NCBI RefSeq assembly: GCF_024138675.1
Contig: NZ_CP090959.1
Coordinates: 3,334,501-3,398,500 of the forward strand
Source: Simiduia sp. 21SJ11W-1
Lineage (GTDB): Bacteria; Pseudomonadota; Gammaproteobacteria; Pseudomonadales; Cellvibrionaceae
Reading direction: 5' to 3'
DNA length: 64,000 nt
Both the position numbers and the translations under genes were made by a program. The notes below the pieces were generated by a model, which searched no databases, was not told the DNA's origin, and worked only from the letters and a program-made list of their open reading frames with translations. Position 1 is the stretch's first letter. Every line of letters begins with the position of its first letter. This document shows, in pieces, positions 17,263-28,474 of the stretch.

Positions 17263-19503
17263 TTAGAAGCTGTAGCCTGCCTCTAAACCAAGAATACGTG
17301 GGTTGCCCACATAACGGAATGCACCGCGCGTACCGTAGCGGGCTTCGCCACGTGCGCCATTCTCGTAGTATTCGTTGGTGACGTTATCCACAAACAGCTT
17401 CACATGCCATTGATCGCGCACATAATCTGCGCTCACGTTCAGTAATCCGTAGCTGTCTAGCTCTACATAATCACCGTTGTTGGCAATGGTATTGTTCAAC
17501 TGGGTTTTCACTTCATCTTTCCAGTAGTAGTTACCGCGCAAAATCAGCTCGGCAGACTCCATGGGAATGGTGTAGTCGGCTGCAAGATTAAACTGCAGCT
17601 CTGGCACACCAGGGAAGCTATCACCCTTTAAGCCATCGATTTCCAATGCATCTTCGGTAAGCTGGGTGTCGTACATGGTTACCCACGCATCCACTTTCAG
17701 CTGCTCAGTTGCATAGGCCTGTACGGTAAGTTCAACACCGTTGATCTGGCCTTGGTTGCCGTTCTTGGTGATATTTAACGCGTTAACTTGCGACTTGGTG
17801 GGCACCTGCAGGTCGTCCCAATCGATTGTGAACAGCGCGGCGTTAAAGATTACCCGCCCATCAACCCAGGTAGAGCGCAAGCCCAGCTCCATGTTGGTGG
17901 CCTTGTCGGGTGAGTAGGTTTTCTCGCTCGCCAGTAAACCCGGGCCGATGTTCACACCACCGCGGCGGAAGCCCTCTGCCCAGGTGCCGTATACCATTAC
18001 ATCATCGTTGATATCGTAGGAAAGGTTCACCTTGCCAACGGTATCTTTGACGGTGCCTTTGCCTGATTCACACTCGGGCAATACCGGTAAGCCATCACGA
18101 TAGAACCAGTAAATCGGGATGAGGGTGCAGTCTTGTTTGATATCCAGCGTTTGCTCAAAGCGGCGAATACCCACTGTAGCCTGGAATTGTTCCGAGACAT
18201 GCCAGGTCAGCTCACCGAAAACAGCCTTTTCTGTAAAGGTGTCTTTGTTGAGCGCTTGATACTCAATCTCGCCCCAACCGGTGTCGATGCCTGCCCAATC
18301 CTGATAACCGGGCGTGAATTCCGTTGAGGAACCTTCCGATTGCTCATTTTCGTAGTAAAAACCGGCAATCCAGTCGATGGCGCCGTCGCCGGTAGACAGG
18401 AAGCGGGTTTCATGCACCAGGGTGTCAACGTCGTCGATTTCTTGCGTGAACGCCGAGAACTCGGGGAAGTTTGCATAACCTGGGTAGATGTCTACCACCA
18501 GCAGATCCGTTTGATCACGCTGGCCCTTGCCATCAAAGTTGGCCACAGAAGTGGTAGAGAAGATTTCTACGTAATCGGTTTCCCAGCCAAACTCCACATT
18601 GGTGAGCTGATCTTTGGCATCGTAGGGTTCTTCGTAGCGCATGGCCGATTCGTACTTATTGCCGGTATACAGCTCATTGGCCGCTTGCCGGCCACCGGCT
18701 TGCTGGTCTTGCAGGTAGTAATTGGCCTGCACATAAAATTCGTCTGAGGGCTCCCAACGCAGCGACATACGCGCACTGCTTGTTTGCTCGTCGTTGGCGT
18801 CTGCTACGGTACGGGTGTTATTGGAAACACCTGGCTCTGTGAGCACTTCGGTGTAATCCACAAACCCTGCGTCATCGAGATAACCTACGGCAAAGCGGGC
18901 TGCCAGGGTTTCGGAAAGGGGCAGGTTCAAAATAGCGGTGGTTTCATAGCTCAACCCGCTACCTTCAGCACTCTGGGAAACCTTGCCGTAAACTTCGCCT
19001 GTAAGCTCCTCTGTTGTGGGCTTATTCAGAATGTAGCGCACAGTGCCACCCATGGCGCCACGGCCGTAGAGTGTGCCCTGTGGGCCGCGCAGCACTTCAA
19101 TGCGCTCGATATCAATCAGTTTGAAGTCGATCAGCAGGGGGGTGTCGTTAACATAGCGGGAGATCACATCTTTACCGCCCTGGTTTTCGGCCGCCTGCAG
19201 GCCGCCGATGTTCATACCGCGCAAGGTCACAAGGCTGGTGCCGCGGGCACCGGCGTCCACCATTTGCATGCCGGGTACGAATTGCGCCATTTTGGAAAGG
19301 CTGGTAGCGCCTACATCACGCATGGCATCGCCACTGACGGCGGTAATGTTGTAGGGGATATCCTGCACGCCTTCGGCACGGCGGGTGGCGGTAACCACCA
19401 CTTCTTCAATATCGAAAATGGCATCATCTTGGGCTGAAGCCACCATAGGCACTGATAATACGGCGCAAGAAATGGCCTGCCCCAACAGCGTACGCTTTAA
19501 CAT
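17263..19503 (-). CDS. TonB-dependent outer-membrane receptor
   Basis: Ligand-gated outer-membrane channel, 746 aa. A signal peptide (cleavage at VASA/QDD) precedes a TonB-box-like EEVVVTATRR. The plug domain includes LRGMNIGG and IDIERIEVLRGPQGTLYGRGAMGGTVRYI, followed by a 22-strand barrel ending in the C-terminal aromatic LGLEAGYSF. The ATG at 19503 has GGAGAG 5 nt upstream. The transported substrate cannot be told; no SusD or metal-uptake gene adjoins. Upstream on the minus strand are a CTCAGT-GAT-ACTGAG inverted repeat (19546-19560) and a TATAAA -10-like box. Confidence 0.93.
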   Translation of the reverse strand: MLKRTLLGQAISCAVLSVPMVASAQDDAIFDIEEVVVTATRRAEGVQDIPYNITAVSGDAMRDVGATSLSKMAQFVPGMQMVDAGARGTSLVTLRGMNIGGLQAAENQGGKDVISRYVNDTPLLIDFKLIDIERIEVLRGPQGTLYGRGAMGGTVRYILNKPTTEELTGEVYGKVSQSAEGSGLSYETTAILNLPLSETLAARFAVGYLDDAGFVDYTEVLTEPGVSNNTRTVADANDEQTSSARMSLRWEPSDEFYVQANYYLQDQQAGGRQAANELYTGNKYESAMRYEEPYDAKDQLTNVEFGWETDYVEIFSTTSVANFDGKGQRDQTDLLVVDIYPGYANFPEFSAFTQEIDDVDTLVHETRFLSTGDGAIDWIAGFYYENEQSEGSSTEFTPGYQDWAGIDTGWGEIEYQALNKDTFTEKAVFGELTWHVSEQFQATVGIRRFEQTLDIKQDCTLIPIYWFYRDGLPVLPECESGKGTVKDTVGKVNLSYDINDDVMVYGTWAEGFRRGGVNIGPGLLASEKTYSPDKATNMELGLRSTWVDGRVIFNAALFTIDWDDLQVPTKSQVNALNITKNGNQGQINGVELTVQAYATEQLKVDAWVTMYDTQLTEDALEIDGLKGDSFPGVPELQFNLAADYTIPMESAELILRGNYYWKDEVKTQLNNTIANNGDYVELDSYGLLNVSADYVRDQWHVKLFVDNVTNEYYENGARGEARYGTRGAFRYVGNPRILGLEAGYSF

Positions 19504-19545
19504 AGGTTCTCTCCGGTTATTATGGGGCTAAAGCCCGCTTTATAG

Positions 19546-19560
19546 CTCAGTGATACTGAG
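19546..19560 (-). promoter_or_regulatory. inverted repeat upstream of the TonB receptor, possible operator
   Basis: CTCAGT and ACTGAG flank GAT, next to a TATAAA on the minus strand, about 45 bp before the receptor start. Its position over the likely promoter suggests a regulator site; the regulator is unknown. The rest of 19561-19714 shows no gene. Confidence 0.35.
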
Positions 19561-19714
19561 ATACGCCATCCTAGGAAGCTGCCGCCCTGGCTACAAGCAC
19601 AGCCCCAGTGAGAAACGACAAACCTGTACGTTTATGTCGCAATTACACATAAGCGTAGCAGTGCCAGAAGGCTATTTCAGACGACAGCGCTCTAAGTAAA
19701 TGAATTTTAGGCAT

Positions 19715-19741
19715 AAAAAAAGCCAGGCTAGGCCTGGCTTT
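19715..19741 (-). terminator. terminator of the alpha ribosomal operon
   Basis: On the minus strand, a 10-bp stem (19732-19741 with 19719-19728), a 3-nt loop and a T-run lie just after rplQ. Confidence 0.92.
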
Positions 19742-19759
19742 TCAGGATGATGCAGCAAA

Positions 19760-20140
19760 TTACTCTGCAGCTTCTTCCTTCAGGTTGCGATCGACCAGTT
19801 CAACATAGGCCATTGGGGCCTTATCACCGGTACGCAGGCCGCACTTCAAAATACGAATGTAACCGCCTGGACGGTTTTCGAAGCGTGGACCCAGCTCGTT
19901 GAACAACTTGCCAACTGCCTTGTCGTTGTTCAGGCGGCTGAACGCCAAACGACGGTTAGCAACGTTGTCGCTCTTTGCCAAAGTGATCAGGGGCTCGAGC
20001 ACGCGGCGCAGCTCCTTAGCCTTTGGTACGGTGGTTTTGATCAGTTCATGCTCAACCAGAGAAATAGCCATGTTCTTGAACATAGCCTTGCGGTGTGAGC
20101 TGTTACGATTCAGTTGACGGCCACTTTTACGATGACGCAT
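19760..20140 (-). CDS. rplQ: 50S ribosomal protein L17
   Basis: 126 aa, starting [24 protein letters not shown], the L17 hallmark, and containing [10 protein letters not shown]. It is the last gene of the alpha operon (rpsM-rpsK-rpsD-rpoA-rplQ) and is followed by a strong terminator. Confidence 0.99.
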   Translation of the reverse strand: MRHRKSGRQLNRNSSHRKAMFKNMAISLVEHELIKTTVPKAKELRRVLEPLITLAKSDNVANRRLAFSRLNNDKAVGKLFNELGPRFENRPGGYIRILKCGLRTGDKAPMAYVELVDRNLKEEAAE

Positions 20141-20218
20141 GACGCTAAATCCTATCCGTTCTGATTGCTATCACAGCAAATCTTGTTAAGCGCGCGGCGT
20201 ACCGCGCACAGAAACTAC

Positions 20219-21211
20219 CTACTTGTCGTCTGTACGCAAGCTGGCTGGAGGCCAGTTTTCGAGACGCATACCCAATGACAAACCGCGTGAAGCCAGGATG
20301 TCTTTGATTTCGGTCAGTGATTTTTTACCCAAGTTCGGGGTCTTCAACAGCTCAACTTCAGTGCGCTGAATCAGATCGCCGATGTAGTAAATGTTTTCCG
20401 CTTTCAAGCAGTTTGCTGAACGCACGGTCAGCTCGAGGTCATCCACAGGGCGCAACAGCACTGGGTCGATTTCCTCTTCTTTGCGAACTGGCTCGGCTTC
20501 TTTCTCGCCTTCCAGGTCAACAAACACTGCCAACTGCTGCTGCAGGATAGTAGCTGCACGACGGATCGCTTCCTCAGGCTCAATTGTGCCGTTGGTTTCC
20601 AGATCCAGAACCAGCTTGTCCAGGTCGGTACGCTGTTCAACACGCGCACTTTCAACTGAATAAGCCAAGCGCTTAACCGGGCTGAATGAAGCGTCCAGCT
20701 GCAAGCGGCCAATGGCGCGAGTTTCTTCCTCGTCGCTATGACGCTGATCAGCAGGCTCGTAGCCGCGACCACGGGTCACGGTTAACTTCATGTTCAGCGC
20801 TTTATCGCTGGTGATATTGGCGATTACGTGGTCGGGATTTTTAATCTCAACTTCGTGATCAACCTGAATATCAGCCGCGGTAACAACGCCTGGGCCCTTC
20901 TTCGACAAGGTCAGTTCAACCTGATCTTTGCCGTGCATTACCACTGCTACACCCTTGAGGTTAAGCAGGATTTCGATAACGTCTTCCTGCACGCCTTCAA
21001 TAGCGCTGTACTCGTGTTGTACACCGTCGATTTTGACTTCGGTGATCGCACAGCCGGGCATGGAAGACAGCAAGATGCGACGCAACGCATTGCCCAGAGT
21101 GTGGCCGAAACCACGCTCTAGAGGCTCCAAAACCACCTTTGAGCGGGTTGGGCTCAGTTCGGTAACGTCGATATGACGCGGTGTATAAAACTCGTTTACT
21201 GCACTCTGCAT
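20219..21211 (-). CDS. rpoA: RNA polymerase alpha subunit
   Basis: 330 aa. The N-terminal assembly domain shows [20 protein letters not shown], and the C-terminal domain shows [27 protein letters not shown] with the [14 protein letters not shown] helix that contacts UP elements and activators. It lies between rpsD and rplQ, as usual. Confidence 0.99.
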   Translation of the reverse strand: MQSAVNEFYTPRHIDVTELSPTRSKVVLEPLERGFGHTLGNALRRILLSSMPGCAITEVKIDGVQHEYSAIEGVQEDVIEILLNLKGVAVVMHGKDQVELTLSKKGPGVVTAADIQVDHEVEIKNPDHVIANITSDKALNMKLTVTRGRGYEPADQRHSDEEETRAIGRLQLDASFSPVKRLAYSVESARVEQRTDLDKLVLDLETNGTIEPEEAIRRAATILQQQLAVFVDLEGEKEAEPVRKEEEIDPVLLRPVDDLELTVRSANCLKAENIYYIGDLIQRTEVELLKTPNLGKKSLTEIKDILASRGLSLGMRLENWPPASLRTDDK

Positions 21212-21233
21212 AGCCGTTCCTGTTAGCGGTTAA

Positions 21234-21854
21234 TTACTTGGAGTAAAGTTCAACGATCAGGTTTTCGTTGATGTCGGCTGGCAAGTCAGCGCGATCAGGT
21301 ACACGCTTGAACGTGCCTTCTTTCTTCTCGCTGCTTACATCAACCCATTCAACGTCTGCGCGCTGAGCGGCCAGAGTCAAAGCTTGCTGGATACGCAGCT
21401 GTGCCTTGGCTTTTTCGCGAACAGATACCACATCGCCTTCAGCTACCTGGTAAGACGGGATGTTAACGGTTTGGCCGTTAACCAAAATCGCCTTGTGAGA
21501 AACCAGCTGGCGGCTTTCGGAACGGGTAGAACCGAAGCCCATACGGTAAACAACGTTATCTAAACGTGTTTCCAACAGCTTCAACAGGTTTTCACCAGTT
21601 GCGCCCTTACGACGGGCTGCTTCTTTGTAGTAACCGCGGAATTGCTTTTCCAGAACGCCGTAAATGCGACGAACTTTCTGCTTTTCACGCAGCTGCACAC
21701 CGTAGTCAGACAAACGACCACGACGCTGGCCATGCATGCCAGGTGCAGTTTCTGCTTTACATTTTGAATCTAGCGGGCGAGCGCCACTTTTCAGGAACAG
21801 GTCAGTTCCTTCGCGACGGGCCAGCTTACACTTTGGTCCGATATAACGTGCCAT
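21234..21854 (-). CDS. rpsD: 30S ribosomal protein S4
   Basis: 206 aa, starting [23 protein letters not shown]. The S4 RNA-binding domain ([11 protein letters not shown]) and [11 protein letters not shown] are present. S4 is the known translational repressor of the alpha operon in E. coli; conservation here is inferred. Confidence 0.99.
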   Translation of the reverse strand: MARYIGPKCKLARREGTDLFLKSGARPLDSKCKAETAPGMHGQRRGRLSDYGVQLREKQKVRRIYGVLEKQFRGYYKEAARRKGATGENLLKLLETRLDNVVYRMGFGSTRSESRQLVSHKAILVNGQTVNIPSYQVAEGDVVSVREKAKAQLRIQQALTLAAQRADVEWVDVSSEKKEGTFKRVPDRADLPADINENLIVELYSK

Positions 21855-21866
21855 TGTTCAGTCCCC

Positions 21867-22259
21867 TTAAACGCGACGCTTCTTGGAAGGACGACAGCCG
21901 TTGTGTGGAATCGGCGTGACGTCAACGATGTTGGTGATTTTGTAGCCAACATTATTCAGCGCGCGAACTGCTGATTCGCGGCCTGGGCCTGGGCCCTTTA
22001 CTTCCACGTCGAGGTTCTTCAAGCCGTACTCTTGCGCAGCTTGACCGGCGCGCTCTGCTGCTACCTGAGCGGCAAAAGGCGTGCTCTTACGAGAACCACG
22101 GAAACCTGAACCACCGGCAGTCGCCCAAGAAAGGGTATTACCCTGACGGTCGGTAATGGTCACGATCGTGTTGTTAAAAGAAGCATGGATGTGGGCAACA
22201 CCATCAACCACGGTCTTTTTGACTTTCTTTCGAACAGTCTTATTACTTGGCTTGGCCAT
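21867..22259 (-). CDS. rpsK: 30S ribosomal protein S11
   Basis: 130 aa, with [35 protein letters not shown] and the basic C-terminus [12 protein letters not shown]. It is 12 bp upstream of rpsD in the alpha operon. Confidence 0.99.
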   Translation of the reverse strand: MAKPSNKTVRKKVKKTVVDGVAHIHASFNNTIVTITDRQGNTLSWATAGGSGFRGSRKSTPFAAQVAAERAGQAAQEYGLKNLDVEVKGPGPGRESAVRALNNVGYKITNIVDVTPIPHNGCRPSKKRRV

Positions 22260-22298
22260 AGCAATCTCTTCCTAAACCTTTGGTTACCGAAAAGCCAA

Positions 22299-22655
22299 TT
22301 ACTTCTTAATTGGCTTGCGCGGACCCTTACGGGTGCGAGCGTTAGTCTTGGTGCGCTGACCGTGTACCGGCAGATTGCGGCGATGACGCAAGCCACGGAA
22401 ACAACCCAGATCCATCAAACGCTTGATGTTCATGTTGATTTCACGGCGCAGGTCGCCTTCTACGGTACGCTTGGTGACTTCGCCACGCAGCACATCCAAC
22501 TGTTCTTCGGACAACTCGCCAACCTTGGTCGTTTCAGCAATACCAGTATCAGCCAAAATCTGCTGAGCGGTGGTACGACCAATGCCGAACACGTAGGTCA
22601 AGGAGATAACCGCATGTTTGTTATCTGGTATGTTGACACCAGCAATACGGGCCAT
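22299..22655 (-). CDS. rpsM: 30S ribosomal protein S13
   Basis: 118 aa, starting [21 protein letters not shown], with [25 protein letters not shown] near the end. It is the first gene of the alpha operon, downstream of a good promoter at 22731-22759. Confidence 0.99.
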   Translation of the reverse strand: MARIAGVNIPDNKHAVISLTYVFGIGRTTAQQILADTGIAETTKVGELSEEQLDVLRGEVTKRTVEGDLRREINMNIKRLMDLGCFRGLRHRRNLPVHGQRTKTNARTRKGPRKPIKK

Positions 22656-22730
22656 TCAAATTACTCCATAAAGCATAAAATTGTAGCGTTGACGGCAATA
22701 CTCGCCACCCACCACACGAAAAGGCGCGGC

Positions 22731-22759
22731 AGGATAGCGAATATACCAGCGAAAAGCAA
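22731..22759 (-). promoter_or_regulatory. alpha-operon promoter
   Basis: On the minus strand, TTGCTT (22754-22759), a 17-bp spacer and TATCCT (22731-22736) are followed by a GC-rich GCCGCGCC discriminator. The start near 22724 gives a leader of about 70 nt before rpsM, room for an S4-binding structure. A GCCCGG/CCGGGC hairpin (22762-22783) sits just upstream. Confidence 0.7.
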
Positions 22760-22803
22760 TAGCCCGGAGATTGCTCCCCGGGCGACAGTCAACGCCCCCT
22801 TGT

Positions 22804-22834
22804 CCCAAAACGGCCCGAAACCGGGCCTTTTGGG
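22804..22834 (-). terminator. terminator after rpmJ (end of spc operon)
   Basis: Stem CCCAAAA-GGCCCG with CGGGCC-TTTTGGG (one bulged base, 4-nt loop) lies 30 bp past the rpmJ stop. The T residues are inside the stem, as in bidirectional terminators. Confidence 0.7.
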
Positions 22835-22863
22835 TTGTTAGCGCCTTTCGGCACTAACGAAAA

Positions 22864-22980
22864 TTAGCCTTGACGCTGCTTGTGGCGTGGCTCAACGCTG
22901 CAGATTACCCGCAGAACACCGTTGCGCTTAACCATTTTACAGTTGCGGCAAACTTTCTTAACTGAAGCACGAACTTTCAT
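22864..22980 (-). CDS. rpmJ: 50S ribosomal protein L36, zinc-binding form
   Basis: 38-aa protein, [20 protein letters not shown] then [18 protein letters not shown]. Cys11, Cys14, Cys27 and His33 form the zinc site, so this is the C+ form. It lies between secY and rpsM and closes the spc operon. Confidence 0.98.
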   Translation of the reverse strand: MKVRASVKKVCRNCKMVKRNGVLRVICSVEPRHKQRQG

Positions 22981-23009
22981 TTTCTACCTCGCTTAAATCA
23001 GCGTTGACC

Positions 23010-24326
23010 CTAGCGGCCAACACTCTTCAAGTTGGATTTCTTCATCAGTGAATCATACTGATGAGACATTAAATGGGCCTGCACCTGAGACATGAAGTCC
23101 ATGACCACCACAACCACGATCAGCAATGAGGTACCACCCAAGTAGAAGGGCACGTTCGTTGCAACAATCAGGAACTGGGGCAATAAGCACACAGCTGCCA
23201 TGTACAGCGCACCTACAACGGTCAAGCGGGTCAGTACAGAATCTATGTACTTGGCCGACTGATCTCCTGGGCGAATACCCGGGATGTAGGCACCAGATTT
23301 TTTCAAATTATCGGCAACTTCTTTCGGGTTGAACATCAACGCCGTGTAGAAGAAGCAGAAGAATATGATCATGCCTGCAAACAAAATGAAGTTCAGCGGC
23401 TGACCTGGGCCAATAGCTAACGCAAGCTCTTGCAAAAACTCAGCACCTGCACCTTCTCCCTGGCCGAACCAGCTGGAGATAGACGCCGGGAACAGCAGCA
23501 GGCTGCTTGCGAAAATGGGGGGAATTACGCCCGCCATATTCACTTTCAGCGGCAAATGGCTGCTTTGTGCTGGCATTGCCTGACGCCCTTGCTGGCGCTT
23601 GGCGTAGTTTACAGTAATGCGACGCTGACCGCGCTCTACACGCACCACGAACCAAACAATCAAGATCGCAAGGAAGGTGATCGCCAGCAGCATCAGGATG
23701 TGAAGATCGCCTTGGCGAGAGCTTTCAAACGCCTGACCCACCGCACTTGGCAAACCGGCCACAATACCTGCGAAGATCAGCATGGAAATACCATTGCCAA
23801 TGCCGCGCTCTGTTACCTGCTCACCTAACCACATCATAAATACCGCGCCGGTTACCAACGACACGACAGCAATGAAGTAGAAGCTAAACCCTGGCTCGCC
23901 GCCATAGGCCTGGCCGGAGAAGCCCACTGCCATGGCAATACCCTGAAAGGTTGCCAACATTACAGTGAAGTAACGAGTGTACTGGCTGATTTTGCGGCGA
24001 CCTGCGTCACCTTCTTTCTTGAGCTGCTCGAGCGAGGGCGTTACCGCCGTCATCAGCTGCATGATAATAGAGGCAGAAATATAGGGCATGATGCCCAGTG
24101 CCAAAATACTCATGCGCTCGAGTGCACCGCCAGAGAACATGTTAAACAAACCCAGAATGGTGCCCTGGTTTTGGTTAAACAGACTCGCCAAACGGTCTGG
24201 ATCCAAGCCCGGTACAGGGATGTGCGTCCCTATCCGGTAAACCACAATAGCCAGAAACAGAAAACGAAGGCGAGCCCAAAGCTCGCCTAAACCTTTCTGA
24301 TTTCCTAATGGCAGATTACTCGCCAT
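23010..24326 (-). CDS. secY: protein translocase subunit SecY
   Basis: 438 aa with ten membrane helices, the central pore of the Sec translocon. It has [25 protein letters not shown] (plug and helix 2), GLPSAVGQ and the cytoplasmic [14 protein letters not shown] loop that binds SecA and the ribosome. It lies between rplO and rpmJ. Confidence 0.99.
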   Translation of the reverse strand: MASNLPLGNQKGLGELWARLRFLFLAIVVYRIGTHIPVPGLDPDRLASLFNQNQGTILGLFNMFSGGALERMSILALGIMPYISASIIMQLMTAVTPSLEQLKKEGDAGRRKISQYTRYFTVMLATFQGIAMAVGFSGQAYGGEPGFSFYFIAVVSLVTGAVFMMWLGEQVTERGIGNGISMLIFAGIVAGLPSAVGQAFESSRQGDLHILMLLAITFLAILIVWFVVRVERGQRRITVNYAKRQQGRQAMPAQSSHLPLKVNMAGVIPPIFASSLLLFPASISSWFGQGEGAGAEFLQELALAIGPGQPLNFILFAGMIIFFCFFYTALMFNPKEVADNLKKSGAYIPGIRPGDQSAKYIDSVLTRLTVVGALYMAAVCLLPQFLIVATNVPFYLGGTSLLIVVVVVMDFMSQVQAHLMSHQYDSLMKKSNLKSVGR

Positions 24327-24338
24327 TGGGACCTCGTC

Positions 24339-24773
24339 TTATTCTTCTACTTTACCGCCAGCGGCTTCAATTGCAGCCTTGGCACCCTTGGTCACAGCCA
24401 AACCTTTAACGGTTACAGCTTTGGTCAGCTCGCCAGACAACATGATCTTGGCGCGCTTGATGTTGGTGCCGATGATATCAGCACGCTTCAGCGCTTCCAA
24501 ATCCACCAGCTCACCGTCGACCTTGTTCAGCTCGCCCAAACGCACTTCCGCAGTTACGCGGCCGATACGTGAGGTGAAACCGAACTTCGGCAGGCGCTTT
24601 TGCAAAGGCATCTGACCGCCTTCGAAGCCTGGACGAACGCTACCACCTGAACGGGATTTCAAACCCTTGTGGCCGCGACCAGCCGTTTTACCAAGACCGC
24701 TACCAATACCGCGACCTACGCGCTTCTTGGAGTGTACGCGACCGGGGTTGGGGCTCAGAGTATTCAAACGCAT
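24339..24773 (-). CDS. rplO: 50S ribosomal protein L15
   Basis: 144 aa, starting [22 protein letters not shown] with [21 protein letters not shown], typical of L15. The gap to rpmD is 2 bp, and the gap to secY is 12 bp. Confidence 0.99.
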   Translation of the reverse strand: MRLNTLSPNPGRVHSKKRVGRGIGSGLGKTAGRGHKGLKSRSGGSVRPGFEGGQMPLQKRLPKFGFTSRIGRVTAEVRLGELNKVDGELVDLEALKRADIIGTNIKRAKIMLSGELTKAVTVKGLAVTKGAKAAIEAAGGKVEE

Positions 24774-24775
24774 GC

Positions 24776-24961
24776 TTACTCTCCCTCTACCTGGACCATA
24801 TAGGTCACTTTGTTAATCATTCCACGTACCGCAGGCGTGTCTTCCACCTCGACGGTGTGACCGATGCGACGCAGCCCCAGACCCTTCAAGCAAGCCTGGT
24901 GGTTCTTCAGGCGGCCGATTGAGCTCTTAACCTGAGTCACTTTGACAGTTTTCTTAGCCAT
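24776..24961 (-). CDS. rpmD: 50S ribosomal protein L30
   Basis: 61 aa with [28 protein letters not shown], the L30 core. It lies between rpsE and rplO, the standard spc order. Confidence 0.98.
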   Translation of the reverse strand: MAKKTVKVTQVKSSIGRLKNHQACLKGLGLRRIGHTVEVEDTPAVRGMINKVTYMVQVEGE

Positions 24962-24996
24962 GGTCGTTCCGAATTCTCAGTTCTAAATCCCAGGCC

Positions 24997-25506
24997 TTAG
25001 CCCAAAATGTCTTCAACACTCTTGCCACGCTTGGCTGCTACGGATTCCGGAGAAACCATGGCCTTAAGCGCGTCAAATGTCGCACGTACAACGTTTACCG
25101 GGTTGGTAGAGCCGTAGCACTTAGACAGAATGTTTTGGACGCCAGCAATTTCCAGCACGGCGCGCATGGCACCACCGGCAATCACACCGGTACCCTGTGA
25201 GGCGGGCTGCATGTAAACCTTAGAGCCACCGTGACGACCTTTGGTTGGATACTGGATGGTATCACCATTCAGCTCAACCTGGATCATGTTACGACGGGCT
25301 GCTTCCATTGCCTTCTGAATGGCAATCGGCACTTCACGCGCCTTGCCACGGCCGAAGCCCACTTTACCATTGCCGTCGCCAACAACTGTCAGTGCGGTGA
25401 ACGCGAAAATGCGGCCGCCCTTAACGGTTTTGGCAACACGGTTAACCTGAACCAGCTTCTCTTGAAAGCCTTCAGAGTTAGCTTTGTCTTTTTGATCGTA
25501 AGCCAT
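24997..25506 (-). CDS. rpsE: 30S ribosomal protein S5
   Basis: 169 aa; [35 protein letters not shown] and [21 protein letters not shown] are S5 signatures. It acts in decoding fidelity and in mRNA unwinding together with S3 and S4. Confidence 0.99.
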   Translation of the reverse strand: MAYDQKDKANSEGFQEKLVQVNRVAKTVKGGRIFAFTALTVVGDGNGKVGFGRGKAREVPIAIQKAMEAARRNMIQVELNGDTIQYPTKGRHGGSKVYMQPASQGTGVIAGGAMRAVLEIAGVQNILSKCYGSTNPVNVVRATFDALKAMVSPESVAAKRGKSVEDILG

Positions 25507-25516
25507 GATTCAACCT

Positions 25517-25867
25517 TTAGAATTCCAGGCCGGCTTCACGCGCGGCGTCGGCCAATGCTTTAATTCGACCGTGGTATTTGAAACCACTGCGATCGAACGC
25601 TACTTGGGTCACGCCTGCAGCTTTCGCCCGCTCAGCGATCAGACTGCCAACAGCCTTGGCGGCGTCTACGTTGCCTGTCTTACCTTCGCGCAGACTCTTA
25701 TCAAGAGTTGATGCGCAAGCCAGCACTTTGGCGCCTTCGCCAGAAATAATCTGGGCGTAGATGTGGCGTGGAGTGCGATGTACTGTCAAGCGGGTCACTT
25801 TCAGCTCGGCGATCTTCGCACGAGCACGGCGTGCACGACGCTGACGAGCAATTTTCTTGTCGCTCAT
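25517..25867 (-). CDS. rplR: 50S ribosomal protein L18
   Basis: 116 aa, with [16 protein letters not shown] and [22 protein letters not shown]; a 5S rRNA-binding protein. It lies between rplF and rpsE. Confidence 0.99.
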   Translation of the reverse strand: MSDKKIARQRRARRARAKIAELKVTRLTVHRTPRHIYAQIISGEGAKVLACASTLDKSLREGKTGNVDAAKAVGSLIAERAKAAGVTQVAFDRSGFKYHGRIKALADAAREAGLEF

Positions 25868-25876
25868 ATCCTAGCC

Positions 25877-26410
25877 CTACTTCTTCTTAGCTTCTTTACG
25901 CAGTACATTTTCGTCGCTGTAGCGAACACCTTTGCCTTTGTATGGCTCTGGTGGACGGAAAGCGCGAATCTCAGAGGCAACCTGGCCAAGCAACTGCTTG
26001 TCGGCGCTCTTCAGTACTACTTCGGTCTGACTAGGGGTCTCAGCCTTTACACCTTCCGGTAAGGTGTAATCAATAGGGTGAGAAAAGCCCAACGTCAGGT
26101 TTACAGTGTTTCCAGATGCTTTCGCACGGTAACCAACACCGATCAAGGTAAGCTTCTTTTCAAAACCTTCAGAAACACCTTTAACCATGTTGTTTACCAA
26201 TGCACGGGCGGTGCCCGCTTGCGCATTGGACTGCTTGGCATTGTCGCGCGGTGCGAAAGTCAGAACGTTACCGTCCTGCTTTACTTCCACATCTTTGTGG
26301 ACCGCGAGTGCCAATGTACCTTGCTTGCCTTTAATAGTGATGTCTTGGCCTTTCAGGCTAACATCAACGCCAGCAGGTATTTCAACCGGACTTTTTGCAA
26401 CTCGTGACAT
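25877..26410 (-). CDS. rplF: 50S ribosomal protein L6
   Basis: 177 aa, starting [22 protein letters not shown] and ending with [15 protein letters not shown] plus a basic tail, both diagnostic of L6. Confidence 0.99.
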   Translation of the reverse strand: MSRVAKSPVEIPAGVDVSLKGQDITIKGKQGTLALAVHKDVEVKQDGNVLTFAPRDNAKQSNAQAGTARALVNNMVKGVSEGFEKKLTLIGVGYRAKASGNTVNLTLGFSHPIDYTLPEGVKAETPSQTEVVLKSADKQLLGQVASEIRAFRPPEPYKGKGVRYSDENVLRKEAKKK

Positions 26411-26422
26411 GACGACTTCCCG

Positions 26423-26815
26423 TTAGAATACAGTGCAGAGCACTTCACCGCCCACGCCAGCAGCACGTGCCGCGCGGTCGGTCATAACACCTTTACTGGT
26501 AGATACGATGGCAACGCCCAGTCCACCGCGGACTGAAGGAAGCTCGTTTTTACCAGCATAATTACGTAGGCCTGGACGGCTTACACGGTCAAGCTCAGCA
26601 ATTACTGGCTTGCCCTCGTAATATTTCAGATCTACGGTCAGCTCTGGCTTGGCGCCTTCGCTCACTGAAAAACCTGCAATATAGCCTTCTTCTTGCAGCA
26701 CGCGTGCAACGCTTGCCTTCAAGTTGGAAGACGGCATGGTTACGCTTGGCTTACCAACCATTTGCGCGTTTCGAACGCGGGTCAGCATATCTGCCAAAGG
26801 ATCTTGCATACTCAT
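26423..26815 (-). CDS. rpsH: 30S ribosomal protein S8
   Basis: 130 aa, starting [18 protein letters not shown] as in E. coli S8, so the outer of two close ATGs is used. [23 protein letters not shown] closes the protein. In E. coli S8 represses the spc operon by binding near rplE. Confidence 0.99.
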   Translation of the reverse strand: MSMQDPLADMLTRVRNAQMVGKPSVTMPSSNLKASVARVLQEEGYIAGFSVSEGAKPELTVDLKYYEGKPVIAELDRVSRPGLRNYAGKNELPSVRGGLGVAIVSTSKGVMTDRAARAAGVGGEVLCTVF

Positions 26816-26844
26816 TGGATTCTGCTCCTGAAAACAGCCGTCTA

Positions 26845-27150
26845 TTACCAGCTAGATTTAACCAGACCAGGCACGTCACCGCGCATGGCTGCTTCACGCA
26901 ATTTGTTACGGCACAGGCCGAACTTGCGGTATACAGCGTGCGGACGACCGGTCAGACGACAGCGACGCTGCTGACGGCTGGGGCTGGCATCACGTGGCAT
27001 AGCCTGCAACTTCTGTTGCGCTGCCCAAACTTCCTCGTCAGAGGAAGCTGCGCTGCCGATAATTGCTTTCAGCTCAGCGCGCTTGGCAGCGAACTTGGCG
27101 ACAGCTTTTGCACGCTTAACTTCACGTGCAATCATTGATTTCTTGGCCAT
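26845..27150 (-). CDS. rpsN: 30S ribosomal protein S14 (zinc-independent form)
   Basis: 101 aa, starting [17 protein letters not shown], with [28 protein letters not shown]. The full-length form lacks the CxxC...CxxC zinc ribbon of the short S14, in contrast to the zinc-type L36 in the same operon. Confidence 0.99.
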   Translation of the reverse strand: MAKKSMIAREVKRAKAVAKFAAKRAELKAIIGSAASSDEEVWAAQQKLQAMPRDASPSRQQRRCRLTGRPHAVYRKFGLCRNKLREAAMRGDVPGLVKSSW

Positions 27151-27160
27151 AGTCCTACCC

Positions 27161-27700
27161 TTATCCTTTGAATGGGAAGTTGAACGCCTTCAGCAGCGCG
27201 CGCCCTTCCTCATCGTTACGAGCGGTAGTGGTGATACAGATATCAAGACCGCGGATTTTATCGATTTTATCGTAATCGATTTCCGGGAAGATGATCTGCT
27301 CAGTCACGCCCATAGAGAAGTTACCACGACCGTCAAACTGCTTGGGGCTAATGCCACGGAAGTCACGGATACGTGGAATCGCGATGGAAACCAGGCGATC
27401 AAGGAATTCGTACATACGATCCTGACGCAGGGTTACCTTACAGCCAATCGGCCAACCATCACGGATTTTAAAACCTGCAATGGACTTACGGCTCTTGGTA
27501 ACAACTACCTTCTGACCCGCAATCTGCTCCAGGTTGGCAACAGCGTGCTCAAGCACTTTTTTGTCGCCAACAGCTTCACCAACACCCATGTTAAGAGTGA
27601 TTTTGGTGATGCGTGGAATTTCCATCACATTCGCCAGTCCCAGCTCTTGCTTGAGCTTGGGCGCGATTTCTTTTTTGTAAAGATCTTTCAGCCTAGCCAT
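27161..27700 (-). CDS. rplE: 50S ribosomal protein L5
   Basis: 179 aa, with [23 protein letters not shown] and [24 protein letters not shown]. It binds 5S rRNA and contacts the P-site tRNA. It lies between rplX and rpsN. Confidence 0.99.
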   Translation of the reverse strand: MARLKDLYKKEIAPKLKQELGLANVMEIPRITKITLNMGVGEAVGDKKVLEHAVANLEQIAGQKVVVTKSRKSIAGFKIRDGWPIGCKVTLRQDRMYEFLDRLVSIAIPRIRDFRGISPKQFDGRGNFSMGVTEQIIFPEIDYDKIDKIRGLDICITTTARNDEEGRALLKAFNFPFKG

Positions 27701-27718
27701 TTCTGCTACCTGGTCTGC

Positions 27719-28036
27719 TTATGCGTCTACGGCTTCGCCGCTGGATTTAAAGACGCGAATCTTCTTCCCGTCTTCGAGAACTTTGAAGCCAACACGGTCA
27801 GCCTTCTGAGTTGCAGCATTAAAGATTGCAACGTTAGAAGCCTGAATCGGCGCTTCTTTTTCAATGATTCCACCAGGAACCTGCAACTGAGGGTTCGGTT
27901 TCTGATGTTTTTTAATCATGTTTATACCTGAAACAACCAAACGGTCGTCGGCCAGTACGCGCACTACTTTGCCGCGCTTGCCCTTATCGCGTCCCGCGAT
28001 AACAACCACTTCGTCGTCACGTTTGATCTTACGCAT
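27719..28036 (-). CDS. rplX: 50S ribosomal protein L24
   Basis: 105 aa with an N-terminal KOW motif ([22 protein letters not shown]) and [12 protein letters not shown]. It initiates 50S assembly. Confidence 0.99.
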   Translation of the reverse strand: MRKIKRDDEVVVIAGRDKGKRGKVVRVLADDRLVVSGINMIKKHQKPNPQLQVPGGIIEKEAPIQASNVAIFNAATQKADRVGFKVLEDGKKIRVFKSSGEAVDA

Positions 28037-28068
28037 TTGCCTGTCCTCTCTCTGACTCTGGCCTGTAC

Positions 28069-28437
28069 TTACAGTACTTCAGGTGCCAGAGAAATGATTT
28101 TCATAAACTTATCACCGCGAAGCTCACGGGTTACCGGCCCAAAAATACGAGTGCCGATAGGAGCGTCTTGGTTGTTGAGCAGTACAGCTGCGTTGTCATC
28201 AAATTTGATCAGTGAACCGTCTGGGCGGCGAACACCTTTTTTAGTGCGCACTACGACAGCCTTCATCACTTGACCCTTTTTGACCTTACCGCGAGGAATT
28301 GCTTCCTTCACAGTCACCTTGATGATGTCACCAACAGATGCATAGCGACGATGAGAACCGCCAAGCACCTTGATACACATAACGCGGCGAGCACCACTGT
28401 TGTCAGCCACTTCTAAGTAGGATTCAGTTTGAATCAT
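28069..28437 (-). CDS. rplN: 50S ribosomal protein L14
   Basis: 122 aa, starting [28 protein letters not shown], diagnostic of L14. It is the first gene of the spc set; only 37 bp separate it from rpsQ, so S10-spc read-through is likely. Confidence 0.99.
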   Translation of the reverse strand: MIQTESYLEVADNSGARRVMCIKVLGGSHRRYASVGDIIKVTVKEAIPRGKVKKGQVMKAVVVRTKKGVRRPDGSLIKFDDNAAVLLNNQDAPIGTRIFGPVTRELRGDKFMKIISLAPEVL

Positions 28438-28474
28438 GGTCCGTCTCCGAAACTCTTAATCGAGCGTTACTGAA

